NCBI GenBank assembly: GCA_014529385.2
Contig: CM043963.1
Span: forward strand, 64,595,469-64,659,468
Source of the DNA: Adiantum capillus-veneris
Lineage: Eukaryota; Streptophyta; Polypodiopsida; Polypodiales; Pteridaceae
Direction of reading: 5' to 3'
DNA: 64,000 bases
Numbering within the stretch: the first letter of the stretch is position 1; the number at the start of each line of letters is the position of its first letter. Both the position numbers and the translations under genes were made by a program. The notes below the pieces were generated by a model that was given only the letters and a program-made list of their open reading frames with translations, searched no databases and was not told the origin of the DNA. This document shows, in pieces, positions 35,340-47,817 of this stretch.

Positions 35340-37195
35340 GAACCACTGACACCTCTTTTATATTTCTCTTAATATCAATCTATTTTTCTATGTAACATAG
35401 GCTCTTCTTTCATTGGAGGAGCATTTTCTCCTCTCTCTTCTAAAAGGACCTCCAAAAGACCTCTGAAATCTCCTAATGGGGCCAATGGTAAAGGGACCCA
35501 AATGAGAGATGGTCTATCAAAGAGCAAGGCTACCAATGGAGCTTACAATACCTTAGGGTTAGCTTCATTAAATACCTCCAAAGGTTAGTGTTTAAAATCC
35601 TTTGACCTAAGTTAGGGATGAGCTCGAGATGGGAACTCGAGGTGCTAATCCTGCTTGAGGTGTTTGTCATGCTTGAGGTACTTGTCGTGCTTGATTAAGG
35701 TGCTTGAGGTGCTTGTCCTTCTGGATGACTAAGGTGCTTGAGGTGCTTTTTTGTGCTTTCTTGAGATGCTTGTGGCAACACCCCCAAGCTAGAAGTGCTT
35801 TGTCATGCTTGATCAGTAAGGTGCTAGGGACTAGTGCGAGAATACACACACACGCACTCAAGGTAGACCCCAAGCCTTAAGAGGCAGCAAGGACACATGT
35901 CAAGCTCCTAATCATGTTATTTTCATGAGGTGCTCGAATCCTATTGGCCATGCTTAAAAGGAGTCCAATGATAAATTACTTGAATTAACTAATTGTTTTT
36001 GCATTTATCAAGTCCTCTCTCTCAAAGGGGAAAGGGGGACACTTGTCCCAAAACTACCCATATTGCTAGAAATGGCCCAAGCTTGTGGTTGGCTAGGCTT
36101 GGCATGAGACAATGAGGGTTGACCATAGCAAGAAGAGGCCTTGCTTGCAGGGTATACTCACCCACACACACTCTCATTGTGTGCTATGCAAAGTGCAAGA
36201 GCTCCAACTCCTTCTCCAAGCTCCTTGATAAGTTGAGAGCCTACACCAATACTCTTGGCTATGGAGTGCAAATCCAACCAAGAGACATGCTTCAATGATT
36301 AAGCTTGCCATCTTCATTACTATGCTATTATGTATGCTATCAAGAAGAGTTATGATAAGTGAGGAACTAATTCTTTATCCTATGAAATGTTTCTTCTTCC
36401 TCTTCCCTACCCTCATTCCCTGCTAGCTCTCACAACCTTCAAAGGTGTTTGAAGTCTTGGGAGTGAGGCTTGGGATAGTTAAAGCTTGCTTCAAATTTTA
36501 TGTTATGCTTGTGATGCATGAAGATTTCCATCTTCATTGCATCACCTAGGTCACAAGGAACACAAAGATTGTATTGTAACAAGTCTCTCTTCATGGGAGA
36601 AATCATAATACAAATGCCTATTAGAGGGGGGACAAGCTCCACATAAATCCAGTCCTCAACTGTTGCCATGCTCTCTAAATTCTCTCTCTTGTAAACGTAT
36701 TGCTCATGCTAAGTTAACTAGTTGCTATGTTTATGTTGCTATCTTCAATTATGGTCACCCGCAATGCTCACAAAGTAATTTCTCAAAAGTAATCTCATTA
36801 ATTTCCACTACTCTCAAGTTAAATAGGCCAATTTCATTACATTGGTTGTGTTCCTTAATAGATTCTCTACCAAAACATAAGGGGAAGCAACACGAGATAG
36901 AGGAGGAGCTTGACATGAGATGTGTGTCCATAAAAAATATATTTTTCTTAACTCACAAAGGATTTCTAATCTTGCAATTGTTTTTTTATTGCACTATGGT
37001 ATGAAAATGAACCCGTGGTTTGGTTCTCTCATTGTTTATAATTGACAAATGCTATTGGCACACAGAGCTTGCATCATCCGGTGTGATTTGTTTTCCCTAG
37101 AGAGCATTATTTTCTACACGCATCAAGAAATCATATATGTTTAGCTATAAAGGGGATTATATTACCATTGCACATGAGTTCGTTCTGCTGTGCAG
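35340..37195. other. Intergenic stretch with degenerate GTGCTTGAG repeats
   Basis: About 35640-35780 repeats the word GCTTGAGGTGCTTG in imperfect tandem. Elsewhere only short open frames without recognisable domains occur. The last 20 bases are a pyrimidine-rich intron end (TGTGCAG at 37189-37195). Confidence 0.5.
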
Positions 37196-38207
37196 TCATT
37201 GATATGGATGCCCCTACACGAGAATATGGTCAGAGTCTAGTCTACAGATGCTCGTGGATATAGAAGAGATGGTAGGCTCGTTCCATGGGCTGCTGATTTT
37301 GTGTTTCTTGACTTTTCTTTTGGAGGTGTCCTGCATTCTACACCCTCACAACTTCCATGGGATACTTGCACTGAGGAGCACGTGAGAGCCGCCATTCATT
37401 TTATGCATAGTACATTGGAAGATTCTAGATGGCTTGTTGTTTTGGGATCTATTGCAGGAATCAATATCTTCTATACTAAGAAAACCTTATTTTTGCTTTA
37501 TTTTCATTTGTTTGAAATAAGATTTCTATATAGTAGGTGATACTCTTCATTGGATTGAGAAGATGAGTAGAGCATCTAACATTGTTATTCATCGTCGAGT
37601 GATTGTTATTCATCATTCATCTTACGGATTTGTGGATGTGGGTGGAGATCATCAAGAGGTTGATTTTATTTTTTTAAGTGCCTAGTGTATGTAATGATTA
37701 AATTATAACATTCTAAATGTTTGTCATGTTTCTTTGCAGTGTGATAGTTCAATGTTATTCTTCATTCATAGGCAAGGTGCACCTCCTCCGGTTTATCTTG
37801 ATGAGTGTATGTCATTATTTTGTGCAATGGGCATGACTCCTACAGATACCATCATGCAACACTACTTGCCAGAGTCCACTTACACAATCATGGGTTCTGG
37901 GCTTGCATGGCAAGGATGCATGTAGTGCAGCTCTTACTTCATTGGTGGTCTTGTTGACCTCTTATGTAGGCCGAAGGGCCTTTGTTTGGATTTTACTTGC
38001 GGGACTGCTCTTGTTCTCAAAGCATGTCTCTCTTCAAGACGTGCTTGTGCAACATTGGATAGTGATGATGCTGTGATCTCGACATATGTGTCACCTCTTC
38101 TTCATGCCCAATCCAGAGGGCAAGACAGATAGGAGGCCTCAACTTCTGTAGATGTGGTGGATGAGGAGAATAGACCTCTCGTTGGGAGCCCATTTGAACA
38201 TTTGTGA
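37196..38207 (+). pseudogene. Beta-class DNA amino-methyltransferase-like gene, three exons, decayed
   Basis: Exon a (37196-37457), b (37537-37658) and c (37740-38207) have consistent phases: a ends with one base of a Gly codon, b starts with two, and b and c meet at phase 0. The exon-a donor reads GA instead of GT. In-frame TAG codons lie at 37238, 37920 and 38127. Exon a has WAADFVFLDFSFGG followed by SRWLVVLGS, the layout of motif IV (normally [DNS]PP[YFW], here DFSF) and motif V. Exon c has LFFIHRQGAPPP, then GGLVDLLCRPKG, LCLDFTCGTALVLKACLSSR and ATLDSDD, which fits motifs X/I (usually D-x-F-x-G-x-G). The order IV before I is that of beta-class N6A/N4C methyltransferases. Catalytic motifs are degenerate. 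It may be the 3' half of the ParB-like gene at 6030. Confidence 0.55.
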
Positions 38208-38520
38208 GAATTCCATTTCTTTTGGTCATGGACATGTTTTTTTTTTAGTGCCTCTCCTTACTTAGATTTTCTTTTTCAAGCTAGTATGTTCATGGAAATA
38301 TTAACAATAGTTAACTGGCTATTTATGTGGTTTGAAATGATTTTGCAAAATCTTTTTTTGCACTATTCAAAGTCCATTTATTTGCTTTGATATGTTCATT
38401 TTTGCTTATTGAAGTGCCTTGCCAGTGTACAATATTGAGCTGAGGCTAAAAGGATGGTGCGAGATCCACAATGCAATGTTCAAACCTGCGACAACCCACA
38501 TCAAATACATGCCTTCATCA
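38208..38520. other. Noncoding stretch
   Basis: AT-rich. A short frame from 38419 (LRLKGWCEIHNAMFKPATTH) is open but too short and unsupported to call. Confidence 0.35.
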
Positions 38521-38879
38521 ATGATGAGTGTGATTTGTGCTAAAGTATCATATTTTGTACTTGATGAAACCAAATGTTATAATAATTTTGTTGTTCAAAA
38601 ATGATATTAGTGCTTACTAAAGTATTGCTAATGACTTGAGAATGGCAACAAATAATTCATTCTCTTGTGATATCATGATGAGTGATTCATGCAAAAGTAT
38701 CATGTTTTGTATCTAATTTGGTGTAACAAAATGTTATAACTACTTTGCTATTCATAAATGATGTTAGTGTTCACTAAATTATTGCTAGTGACTTGAGAAT
38801 GGCAAAAAATAATTCCTTCTCTTGTGATATCATGATGAGTGATTCATGCAAAAGTATCATGTTTTGTATTTAATTTGAG

Positions 38880-38881
<2 letters not shown>
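38521..38881 (+). repeat. Tandem repeat, about 155 bp, 2.3 copies
   Basis: Units start with ATGATGAGTG at 38521, 38675 and 38832 (the last is partial). They share GTATCAT.TTTTGTA and GACTTGAGAATGGCAA. The array runs straight into a CT microsatellite. Confidence 0.8.

Positions 38882-38925
<44 letters not shown>
38882..38925. repeat. (CT)n microsatellite
   Basis: About 22 CT dinucleotides, followed by an alternating CG/CA tract (GCACGCGCGCATG). Confidence 0.95.
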
Positions 38926-38928
<3 letters not shown>

Positions 38929-39054
38929 CGCGCGCATGTGCGTCTGGATATCGCTCTGTTTTTTTGTTCGCTCGATAAAGTTTGCTTGGTGCTTGGTAAA
39001 ACTCATTGAGAATAGGTGAAAAGTTAAGTCTTTTACATACTGTCTCCATCCTCA

Positions 39055-40075
39055 AAAAACCTTAGGAGCACATTTCCATGGATTTTGTAAATGGTTTTCC
39101 AGTACTCATATACAAGCATGATATGATTTGGAATGTCATTGATCATTTCTCTAAACAAGCATACTTCATACCCTGTAAGAAAACGGTCGCATTACATCAA
39201 GTTGAACTTCTCTTTATTAATGCTATGTTTCTACATCATGGTTAAAACAAGTGATAATATATTATCAAGATTCCAAATTTGTAGTGATTTTTGGACTACC
39301 GTTTTTAAGAATCTTGGTACTACCCTTGATTTTACTTTTGCATTTCACCTTGAGTATAATGGTCAAATAATAGTAAATAATTGTACCATCATTGATTTAC
39401 TTAAAGCTTATGCTTCTTCTCAAATAGATAAATGAGATGATACCAATATATTTTAAAATTTTCTTATAACAATACCACTCACTCTACTATAGATAAATAT
39501 TCATTTGAGATTGTGTATGGTCATTCTCTTCCTACTCCTACTTTACATCTTTCTAATGTTGTACCTAGTGTTGATGATTTCATTGTACATTTTCATGACC
39601 TTTATGCAAGTGTTCATTCTACTATCAAACATTCACAAGAATTTTACACTAAGCATATTCATCACATTGCAAGGCACATGAGTTTAATAAAGGTGATTAT
39701 GTTATGCTTTGAATTTTAGAAAAAAGGATTAAAAGTGTTGACACCAATGTTTTTGTAAATCTTGCTCCCCATTTTTATCATCCTTTTAAGATTTTTATAG
39801 CCATTAATGATGACTTATTTTATTTAGAGTTACCATCACACTGGTATATTCACAATGTCTTATGCATCAATATTTTACAACCTTTTTGAGGACCCCTACC
39901 TACACACCAGATTTATAAGGATCCACCTTCACTTCTAAACCAAGAAGAACAACTCAGTCCTGCACATAGTATTGATCATAAGAACACCACAACATGCACT
40001 AGCATGGTTTATAACCACTATCTCTTGAGTTTTAATGGACACCCTAGAGAGGAATCCAGATAGATGCCTGCTCTG
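39055..40075 (+). pseudogene. Second Ty3/gypsy integrase remnant
   Basis: Heavily mutated integrase core: SMDFVNGFPV, VIDHFSKQAYFIPCKKT, FWTTVFKNLGTTLDF, FHLEYNGQ, DLLKAYASS. Later C-terminal traces (ELPSHWYIHNVLCINILQPF) and a chromodomain-like end (HYLLSFNGHPREESRWMP, with a stop) follow. Frames change often and stops are frequent. The 5' part and LTRs are not seen. Its order matches the chromovirus remnant at 6834, but it is a different, older copy. Confidence 0.75.
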
Positions 40076-41089
40076 TAACTTTTCAAATCTTCTCCACACT
40101 TTCCATCACATACAATCCACTTGATTCTCTATTAAGCAACTCAGGATAATTGATATCCTTGGTGAGAGGGATGCTACAATGTTAGCCACCCTTCTATTTT
40201 ATGTGGTTAGCATTACAATTGGGATAGCTAGGCATGTAGTGGTTAATTACAGTGATCTATATTCTGCACTAATAAGTTAATTGATGTTGTGTAGATTGGA
40301 ACTCTAGAAAATGAGGCAAAGGGAATCAATAGTAGATCCAATAATGTTTCTCAGCCATTTATTTTATCATAAGTGTTGTGATTATTTTTTTGATAAGCCT
40401 AAGTGGCTCAGCTGTACAAACCTAGTGAAAATTTATCCTATGAAGGTCCATGCAATAAGTGATAGGAACCACCCCAGAAGTCAAGTGTAGAGAGGGACTT
40501 CTAATTTTTTGGCACCAACTTAGTTTACTAAAATACTTAAAGAGGGGCCTCTATTTTGTTGGCACCAACTTGGTTTAATAAGAAAATTAAATACCTAACT
40601 CCAAAAGAGGTTTCATGTGATTTTGGGGGTATGAATTTAGGCCATTGATATGCAATATTCTCTATCTCCTTCTATATGCGTTGTTGTGCTCTCTAATTGT
40701 TTTCTACATATTTCTCTCTTACAAGCTTCACATATTGATGATGTGTTTTTGTATTTGTGTGTACGGGTGATAGCATAAAAAGGTGGTAAATTTTTGAGGA
40801 AAAAATGGTGGATCACTTTGATACTTTCACGTTGGGTGAGGGTTTAGATTAACTTGATTAAGTGTACCAAGATTTAGGAGGTTCATTTCAAGAATTTATC
40901 ATTTTTTGAAATGCGAGCATACTGGCACTTGGAAAGTCGAGTGACCATCGAGGAGCCTTCCATGCAAAGAGGCCCGTGAGCTTCGTATGACTTGTTGAAG
41001 CAAATTCAACGCTACTCTTTGTTGTGCGACATTGCCATGATCTCCTTCATTCAGTAAGCAAGCCATTTACTACTAAAGGCTGATCAGAA
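40076..41089. other. Intergenic stretch
   Basis: Nothing coding recognised. A short direct repeat (GGCACCAACTT.GTTTA) occurs near 40521 and 40580. Confidence 0.4.
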
Positions 41090-41212
<123 letters not shown>

Positions 41213-41226
41213 TACTTGATGGCTGC

Positions 41227-42166
41227 TGCTAGAAGCTGGACACACCCCACGGCAACTAACTACTCGGAAGATTATTATTTTTGTAATTATTCATTCATTG
41301 AGGAAAACTTGGTTTTTCACCTTGTAAATATTGGGACTTACAGAAGTTTCCAGGTTGTATCCCAGTTTTGATAGTTAGATTGAGTAGATGGTTGATTTTG
41401 GAACTTTAGGGTTTGAGAATTGTAAGGTATATATACCACTTTTTGAACTTAATGAGAAAACCTTTTGTCATTTTTAAAAGAAGTTTTTGAAGTCTGTGAG
41501 TGAGTATACTGTGTACGAGAGAGAGAGAGAGTGTGAGCTTCATCTTAACGCTAAGTGTGCTCCGGTGGTCAGAATCGAGTGCGGAGAAGTACAGCGTGTT
41601 GCCCCCGACGAGAGCTACGCGCCGATACCTACATTGCGCGCGTACAGTACGGTTTTGCGAGCTCCTTCTACGAGCTTCATCGGGTGTTTGGGTGAGCATA
41701 CGTTGTCCGATTTTGCATTGCAGCATATCCACACGTTCACATTGAGTAGAACTACACATTAGGCACTTTAGATTTTGGAAACGAAGACCTGCAGATTTCG
41801 ACCAGACATCCTACGTGTTTTTGCACCGGGTGTTTTGGGTTGGGATTTTGGTTCATAGACCTTAGGGAGAGCGAACTATTGGTATTAGTAGGATCTCCTT
41901 CAAGTTCTATGGTGTTTCGAGACTGTTTGATGGGTGTTCGGCTCTAGAAAGTGTTGTAGGAAGTTCCCTCTTATGCACTCTTGAAGACTGTGACTTAGAC
42001 AATTGGTAGAGACCTCTGTAGGAATTAGTTAGGAGTCCGTCGAGTGTAGGTTGACACCTTATGCTTGCTTCCACGCGCCCGCGGGTCGAGCTTCGTCCTT
42101 AGCTGACATTATATGTTAGGTGAGTTCTCGCTGTGCTGACGTCCGTCACGACGTATCCATCCAACA
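41227..42166 (+). repeat. 5' LTR of element B
   Basis: Starts TGCTAGAAGCTGG and ends ATCCATCCAACA. It matches 58449-59407 with scattered differences. A short GA run here (41518-41531) is expanded in the 3' LTR. Confidence 0.95.
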
Positions 42167-42185
42167 TTGACACCGCTGCCGGGGA
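42167..42185 (+). other. Primer-binding site of element B
   Basis: TTGACACCGCTGCCGGGGA, a variant of the tRNA-Asp-type site of element A. Confidence 0.75.
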
Positions 42186-42717
42186 CAAAAACCTTAGGTA
42201 GGGGACCGAGACTAATCCTTGAGGATTGGGATTTTTGGCTTGCCAAGAGTCTTGTTTTACATTTAGATAGGGTCAGAGGGTAGAGGACTCTCTAGGTCTT
42301 AGAGGGAGTCTGGGAAGTGTGTGTCTGGCCTAGATCCTTCGACTTAGGTAGATTAGGTAGACCAAGATAGTTTTAGGTAGTAGTCGAGTTCTTGAGTAGG
42401 AGTTGGAGTGGTAGAAGCGGTGAGAGGAGAGCTTGAGAGTCCGGAGAGGCCAAAAAGCATCCAAAACACCATTATCATCATTTCACATGATAAGTAGGAG
42501 TAGAGTAAGTAGGACATCATGATTCAGGATCTAGAGCATTTCTTGCATGTACACTTTCTTGTTGGTAAAGTCATCACAAGTTTGTAAAAGATGCAAAAAG
42601 TCGTAAAAGTGTGTTTGAATGCCTAATTGAAGTCCAAAAGTTACTGTGGGTGTTTCTAATAGATCTACAGAGCATCAGGAGCATTCGAGTCAGAAAAAAA
42701 ATTAATTTTAAGCCAGG

Positions 42718-42741
42718 AGACATCCTACGCGTAGGATGTCT
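42718..42741. repeat. 24-bp palindrome, perfect (B leader)
   Basis: Same sequence and context as A 10075. Confidence 0.9.
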
Positions 42742-43171
42742 ACAGGCTAATCTGGTGGGAATTTTGGGATTTTGAGTTGACCAGTGTGTTCAGAAGGTGG
42801 GGTTTACCCTAATTTCAACTGGAAAGTGGAAATTTGACCATATCTTGACAGGATAAGGCTAGATAGACTGAAATTGCTAGACATCCTACCTAAATTGTGC
42901 CAAAACATTATTTTGAGACCAAAACCATAAGATGGCTGCATGAACATGTCTTGCATGATATATTGATTGACTAAAAGGGGTTTCACCTCATTTGGGTGAG
43001 AAAATTGAGTTCAAAGCGGACTTTAGCAGTTTTGACTGAAAAAGGCAAGAACAGCTGCAATTTGGGACTTTTGAAATCCAAACCAAAATCTAAGCATACC
43101 ACTCGGTTGCTGACATCAAGGGGAAACTGTGGGACAAGTCTGGGGTAAGTCTGGGGTCAAACAGGCTAACA

Positions 43172-43195
43172 AGACATCCTACGCGTAGGATGTCT
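43172..43195. repeat. 24-bp palindrome, perfect (B leader)
   Basis: Perfect copy. The A counterpart (15647) is decayed. Confidence 0.9.
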
Positions 43196-43296
43196 TCTGA
43201 GTGATTTGGGACTCCAAACAAAAATTTGAGTATACCAAAGTGATCAGCAACTCAAGGGGAGCCTGGGCTTTGAGTTTGAAGCCATTCTGATGAAAA

Positions 43297-43320
43297 AGAC
43301 ATCCTACGCGTAGGATGTTT
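43297..43320. repeat. 24-bp palindrome, one mismatch (B leader)
   Basis: AGACATCCTACG plus CGTAGGATGTTT. The A counterpart near 15770 is badly decayed. Confidence 0.88.
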
Positions 43321-43572
43321 AAAGCAAGAAATTGAAGCCGGACTTTGACAGTGAGCATAGCAAGGTGTTGTATAGCCTAAGGCAAGCTTCCTAGTCAATT
43401 TTGGTCCAAATTGGAGTTGATTAGACTGATCAATATCAGCAACAAGCTGTCGGAACAGATTTTTGACTCATGGACCAGCTAATAGGTGTCCAAATTGAAA
43501 AGTACAAACAGTTGTGGGCTCAGCATATCAAGGGGAAACCATAGTGCAAAAATCCAAGCAAAACAAAGCAGG

Positions 43573-43596
43573 AGACATCCTACGCGTAGGATATCT
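43573..43596. repeat. 24-bp palindrome, one mismatch (B leader)
   Basis: AGACATCCTACG plus CGTAGGATATCT, matching A 16047. Confidence 0.88.
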
Positions 43597-44006
43597 ATTG
43601 GGCCATACTGCAAAGAAAATTTGAATGGGCATAGACAGTGAGATTCCATTTGGCTTAAGGGTTCCAGAACTTCTTTCAGAAGTGAATTTGGACCTTGTTT
43701 GCCCATTTGATGAAGCAAAGACTGAATTCAGACTTTTTTGTGTAAATTGACCAACATCCGAGGGAAGTACAATTTCAGATTAGTAGACCTAATCCAGAAC
43801 ATCAGCAGTGTATAAAATACAGTGGTGGTTGAGATTCACTCTCCAGTTATACCAATCATTACTAAGATAACCTCTAGCAGATAAATGCTTTCACTCGATT
43901 GCTGAAATTAAAACGCTTGTGTACAGGTATATTCAGCAACAAAGCAAGAAGTTGTGCAGAAACTGATCCTTTTCCAGGTGAGTGGTTGGATTTGTGATAA
44001 ATTGCA

Positions 44007-47000
44007 TTGATAAGTTTGATGAATTTAAGATCAGTAAGATACATTTTTAGAGACCAGAAGGTGGCAGGTGACCAAGGTAGCTTAGTGTCCACCGAAGAGA
44101 GTGTAACTCAGGCAAGGCTAGATCCGCTAGCACCGATTATTGAGGAAGGTAGTGATATTGACACTTCGTCAGACAAATCTTTCTTCATGATGGGTAGTCA
44201 ACAGCCAAGAGGGTTCACCTATGATGGACCTATGCCAGGGGGAAGCACCTCTCAAAATCCTTTAAATTATTCCAAGCTCACTGTGATCTTCTTAGAGGGA
44301 ACAAACTCGAGGGGAGCCCTAGTCTATTCTGACTATCGAGGATGCAAGTGCATTTGTATCGAAGAGAGGACAGCTCAGAGATTGGAGATAATCCGAGTAT
44401 ATGATGATGGAGATAGATTCCGAGACAAAAAGGGAAACCACTATCTCATAGTTAGTAACCTTGAAGATTACAACAGATATGGAGATAACGTGGCGAAAGG
44501 GAAAATGGTTTCAGAAGCTCAGGAACCGCCACCAAACATTGATCGGCCCGGAGCTATATTTATGTATGATAAGAAAACAACCAGGGTTCCAACTTATAAT
44601 GAGAACGTGGAAATCTACAACCATGAGAGTGAGGGTATAGTCTCTTACTTTCGCAGCAAAGAACCATACGTAAACGAATTAAGCAAAGACAAGGTTCTTT
44701 ACTTATTCTCTTATGAAACTGCTACGGGGAAGGGTATAGTTTTTGTTGATAGATATGGGCGAGAATACCAACGTATTCTCCAAGAGGAGGTAGAAAGGGC
44801 AACAGGTCCAGGAGCATCATCATATGCCCCTGAGGAAGTACCAAGAGCCACCTACACCCCAAGCAAGTCAACAAATCCTTTTTCAGATGAATATGACGCT
44901 ACCTCACATTCCACCCGACCACAAGCATTTAACAACCAAGACCAACCAGCAAACCAGCCATCATTGTAGGCATGGCTTCGACAGAGTGCAACAATGGAAC
45001 AAGACCAAAATCGAGATGGTTATCAAGCCACACGAGGGTTAAGGGATTTGCAAGAACCACCACTTCATTCAAAGTATCATGGAGAGAGTAAGCCAAAGAC
45101 TAAAGGGTCAACAGAGCCTGGAGGACCACCCATAGAACGAGTTCGAAGAGATGAATCACCTCCAGTGAGAACCGTTAGAAATTATGGCTTAGGAGCACCA
45201 CTGGGAGAGGAACCAGCCTATTATAGAAGAACTAAGGACGTATATCGATTAGGACGTGGAGATCCAATGATGATTTTTGTAGACCATCGGAGAATTAGAC
45301 CTTCTCAAGTGCAAAATTGGGTAAACAAGAAATACACAGGAAGCAGAGACCCAAGAGATCATGTAGCAGCCTTTGTGCGTGTAATTAGAGCCAAAGAGGT
45401 GTTATACTTTCCTCCCCAATTTGCAGGGTTTGGACTAACCCTAGAGGATGATGCTGCCACTTGGTTTGACTCTGTAGAGCGTAGAGACTTTGAGTCGATG
45501 GAGGAAGTGTTTGACGAGTTTATTGAGGAATTCTCGCAAAGGGGAATAGCTCATAATACCGTCTCATAGATCCATAAATTCAAACAGAAAGATGGAGAAT
45601 CCGTACGAAAGGCAGTCCTAAGACTAAAAAGATATGTTAAGTTATGTCCTGTTGAAGAACTGCCAACTCAATCCAAACTTATGCTGATATTCATCCAACG
45701 ACTAAGGAATGCGGATCTCCAGGAAGACTTACATATGAAGAGAAGCACGACATTGAATGAGTTGACCAAGGAGGCTCTTTACCTGGTTGACAATTGTGCG
45801 ATCTACAAAGAGGAGGAGTTCAAGGACCTTGATGACGATTCGTCTTCACAACAAAGTGGAAGCAAGTCTTCTAAGACAACACCAAGAGGAGAAGTAGCTA
45901 TAAACTAGGAGCAGCTCGTAGATGAAGTGCTAAAAAAGATCAACTTGTACGCCAAACCCCAGGCTAAACAGCCCAAGTGGTGTGCTATTGAACAAAAATG
46001 GACAAACCATGGGACCGAGGAATGTTATTATCACAAGGGATATGTGAGAGAGAGACCTTATGCTCCCCAAGCTCCGGTAGCTTCTCCTCAAGTTCCACCG
46101 ATGCCTAGATATCAAGCAGGTAACCTACCAGGACCTATAGGTGTAGAAAGACCACAACCGGTGTTGGGGCAACAACCACCCCTACCAGGATTACGACCAG
46201 TTGGTATAAGATACACACCAACTATAACTGAATCAGAGGATAAGGCTTTGGTGCCTATGCATGAATATTATGAAGATCCCAATGGATATGCAGCAAACCC
46301 TGTCTACTATCCACCGAAAGAACCCTCGACACCTGAACCATGGAGCATGATAGGAAATATAGGACCACCAACTGCTGCACAGGCAGCAGGAGAAGGAAGA
46401 TATAGCTTAGATGAACGAACACTGATGTTCATAGCCAATGGGGGCATGGGAGGACAGAGACATACATACCAACAAAGAGGAGCTCAGGGAGCACCTCAAC
46501 AACCCAAGGGACCCTGCTACAAGTGTGGTGGAGACCATTGGCTGAGAGACTGTCCTCATGATGAAATCATTAGAGTCAATGCATATTGCCCAAAATGTGG
46601 AATTACTCATTTGATTCCCGCTTGCCCTAAAAACCCGAGCAAAGGAGCAAAAACCACCTTGAACATGTTAGAAACAGTACCTTCCAGTGGAGGATTGGAA
46701 AATGAAACAATCATACCCGCCCAGGCGGTAACACGAGCCCAAGCTCAAATAAGGACGAATGAACCCATAGTTGAAGAACCAAAAACCGACGCCCAAAGTT
46801 CAGAAACGAAAAATCAGAGAAGCACTTGGACATCTAGAAAGGCGCGTAGGGAATTCATGAAGGAACGAGAGCAAATAGCTCTATCCGAAGAGTTAAAACA
46901 TACAAAGGAGAGATTAGAGCGGTTAGAGGATCTAGCTAGCTTAAGCTCACACACCACAACAACCATAGCACCCAAGGAAATAGCAGAGCCCAAAAGTGCA

Positions 47001-47711
47001 GGATCAGGCAGATCTATACTGGCGGACAAGGTAAATGAGCAGTTGGATGCACTTCTAAAAGCTTATGAAGCTAAACTTAAAAAGAACCAAACCCAGAAGC
47101 AAAGGTGGATGACTTATCCATATGCAAAAATAGAAAAACAGAGGTTGGATATGTGTAAAAAGATGATCGAAACAGCTCAATCATTGATGGAAGACCCGTT
47201 GGGTAAACCTGCAAATTGGCATGAGGCACCAGCTCCAACCTCTATCCAACCAACTTTAGAGAAACATGTAGAAATGAAGGAAAGACTCACTAACGCCTAT
47301 GAGTCCAGAGGAGAGTCTATCATAGTGCCAAATACCATAGATGGGACAAGTGACGGGTTCCAGCCTAAAATATTGGCAGAAATGGATAAATATTGTAACA
47401 GTCTAGACGATCTGTGGAAGCAAATTCGTGAGGCCAACAAGGCTAATAGGGTGAGTAACCACATGAATAGCACGAGAAAAGAAAAGAACGTGATCTTACC
47501 TCCTATTGAAGAATTTGAGGCAAGGTCGCAAATGAACTTTGAGATACATTCAGAAGGGGGAGACCAAGGATCAATTAGTTCGGGGCACAACCAATCAGAC
47601 TCGTTGAGAACTTTACCCTCTTACCTAGGAGAGTATGAAGCTAAGTTGGAAGTGAGAGCGATCCCATCTCAACGACTTTCTTCTAACAAAGTGATGGATT
47701 CGCAATGATTG
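44007..47711 (+). pseudogene. Element B gag, four in-frame stops
   Basis: Open blocks 44007-44969, 44994-45569, 45681-45908 and 45927-47708. The last pair is in one frame, separated by TAG at 45906. Parts: N-terminal region (FLEGTNSRGALVY), Retrotrans_gag-like domain (KKYTGSRDPRDHVAAF, AATWFDSVERRDF), and three knuckle-like motifs: CAIEQKWTNHGTEEC, CYKCGGDHWLRDC and CPKCGITHLIPAC. A charged region follows (LKHTKERLERLEDLASL). Stops at 44967 and 45567 are CAA in A; that at 45906 is TAG in both. The gag is unusually long, about 1,230 codons to 47711. Start Met chosen by alignment with A and the upstream noncoding leader (MISLMNLRSVRYIF). Confidence 0.88.
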
Positions 47712-47817
47712 ATTGAGTTATGTCCACCCCGGTGGCATGCACAATCACATTGGCACAACTCCTAAGGTTATGACCAAACATGTGGACCATAGTAGGTAAT
47801 GCCTAGAAAAACTTGGA

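Larger units (their letters stand above)
42186..44006 (+). other. Element B untranslated leader with four palindromes
   Basis: About 1.8 kb without a supported frame, alignable to the split leader of A. Palindromes are at 42718, 43172, 43297 and 43573, with a decayed one near 42876. The conserved length and repeated hairpins suggest an RNA role such as packaging or translation control, which is inference. Confidence 0.7.

Noticed and set aside
35640-35880. GTGCTTGAG-rich stretch as a coding repeat protein
   Set aside because: Unit length is irregular and every frame is soon closed; treated as a degenerate simple repeat.
38419-38604. 61-codon frame as an extra exon of the methyltransferase-like gene
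   Set aside because: It lies after the stop of exon c, overlaps a tandem repeat and shows no methyltransferase motif.
39133-39719. Frames at 39133-39719 as a stand-alone host gene
   Set aside because: The residues match a gypsy integrase in shifting frames; a transposon remnant.
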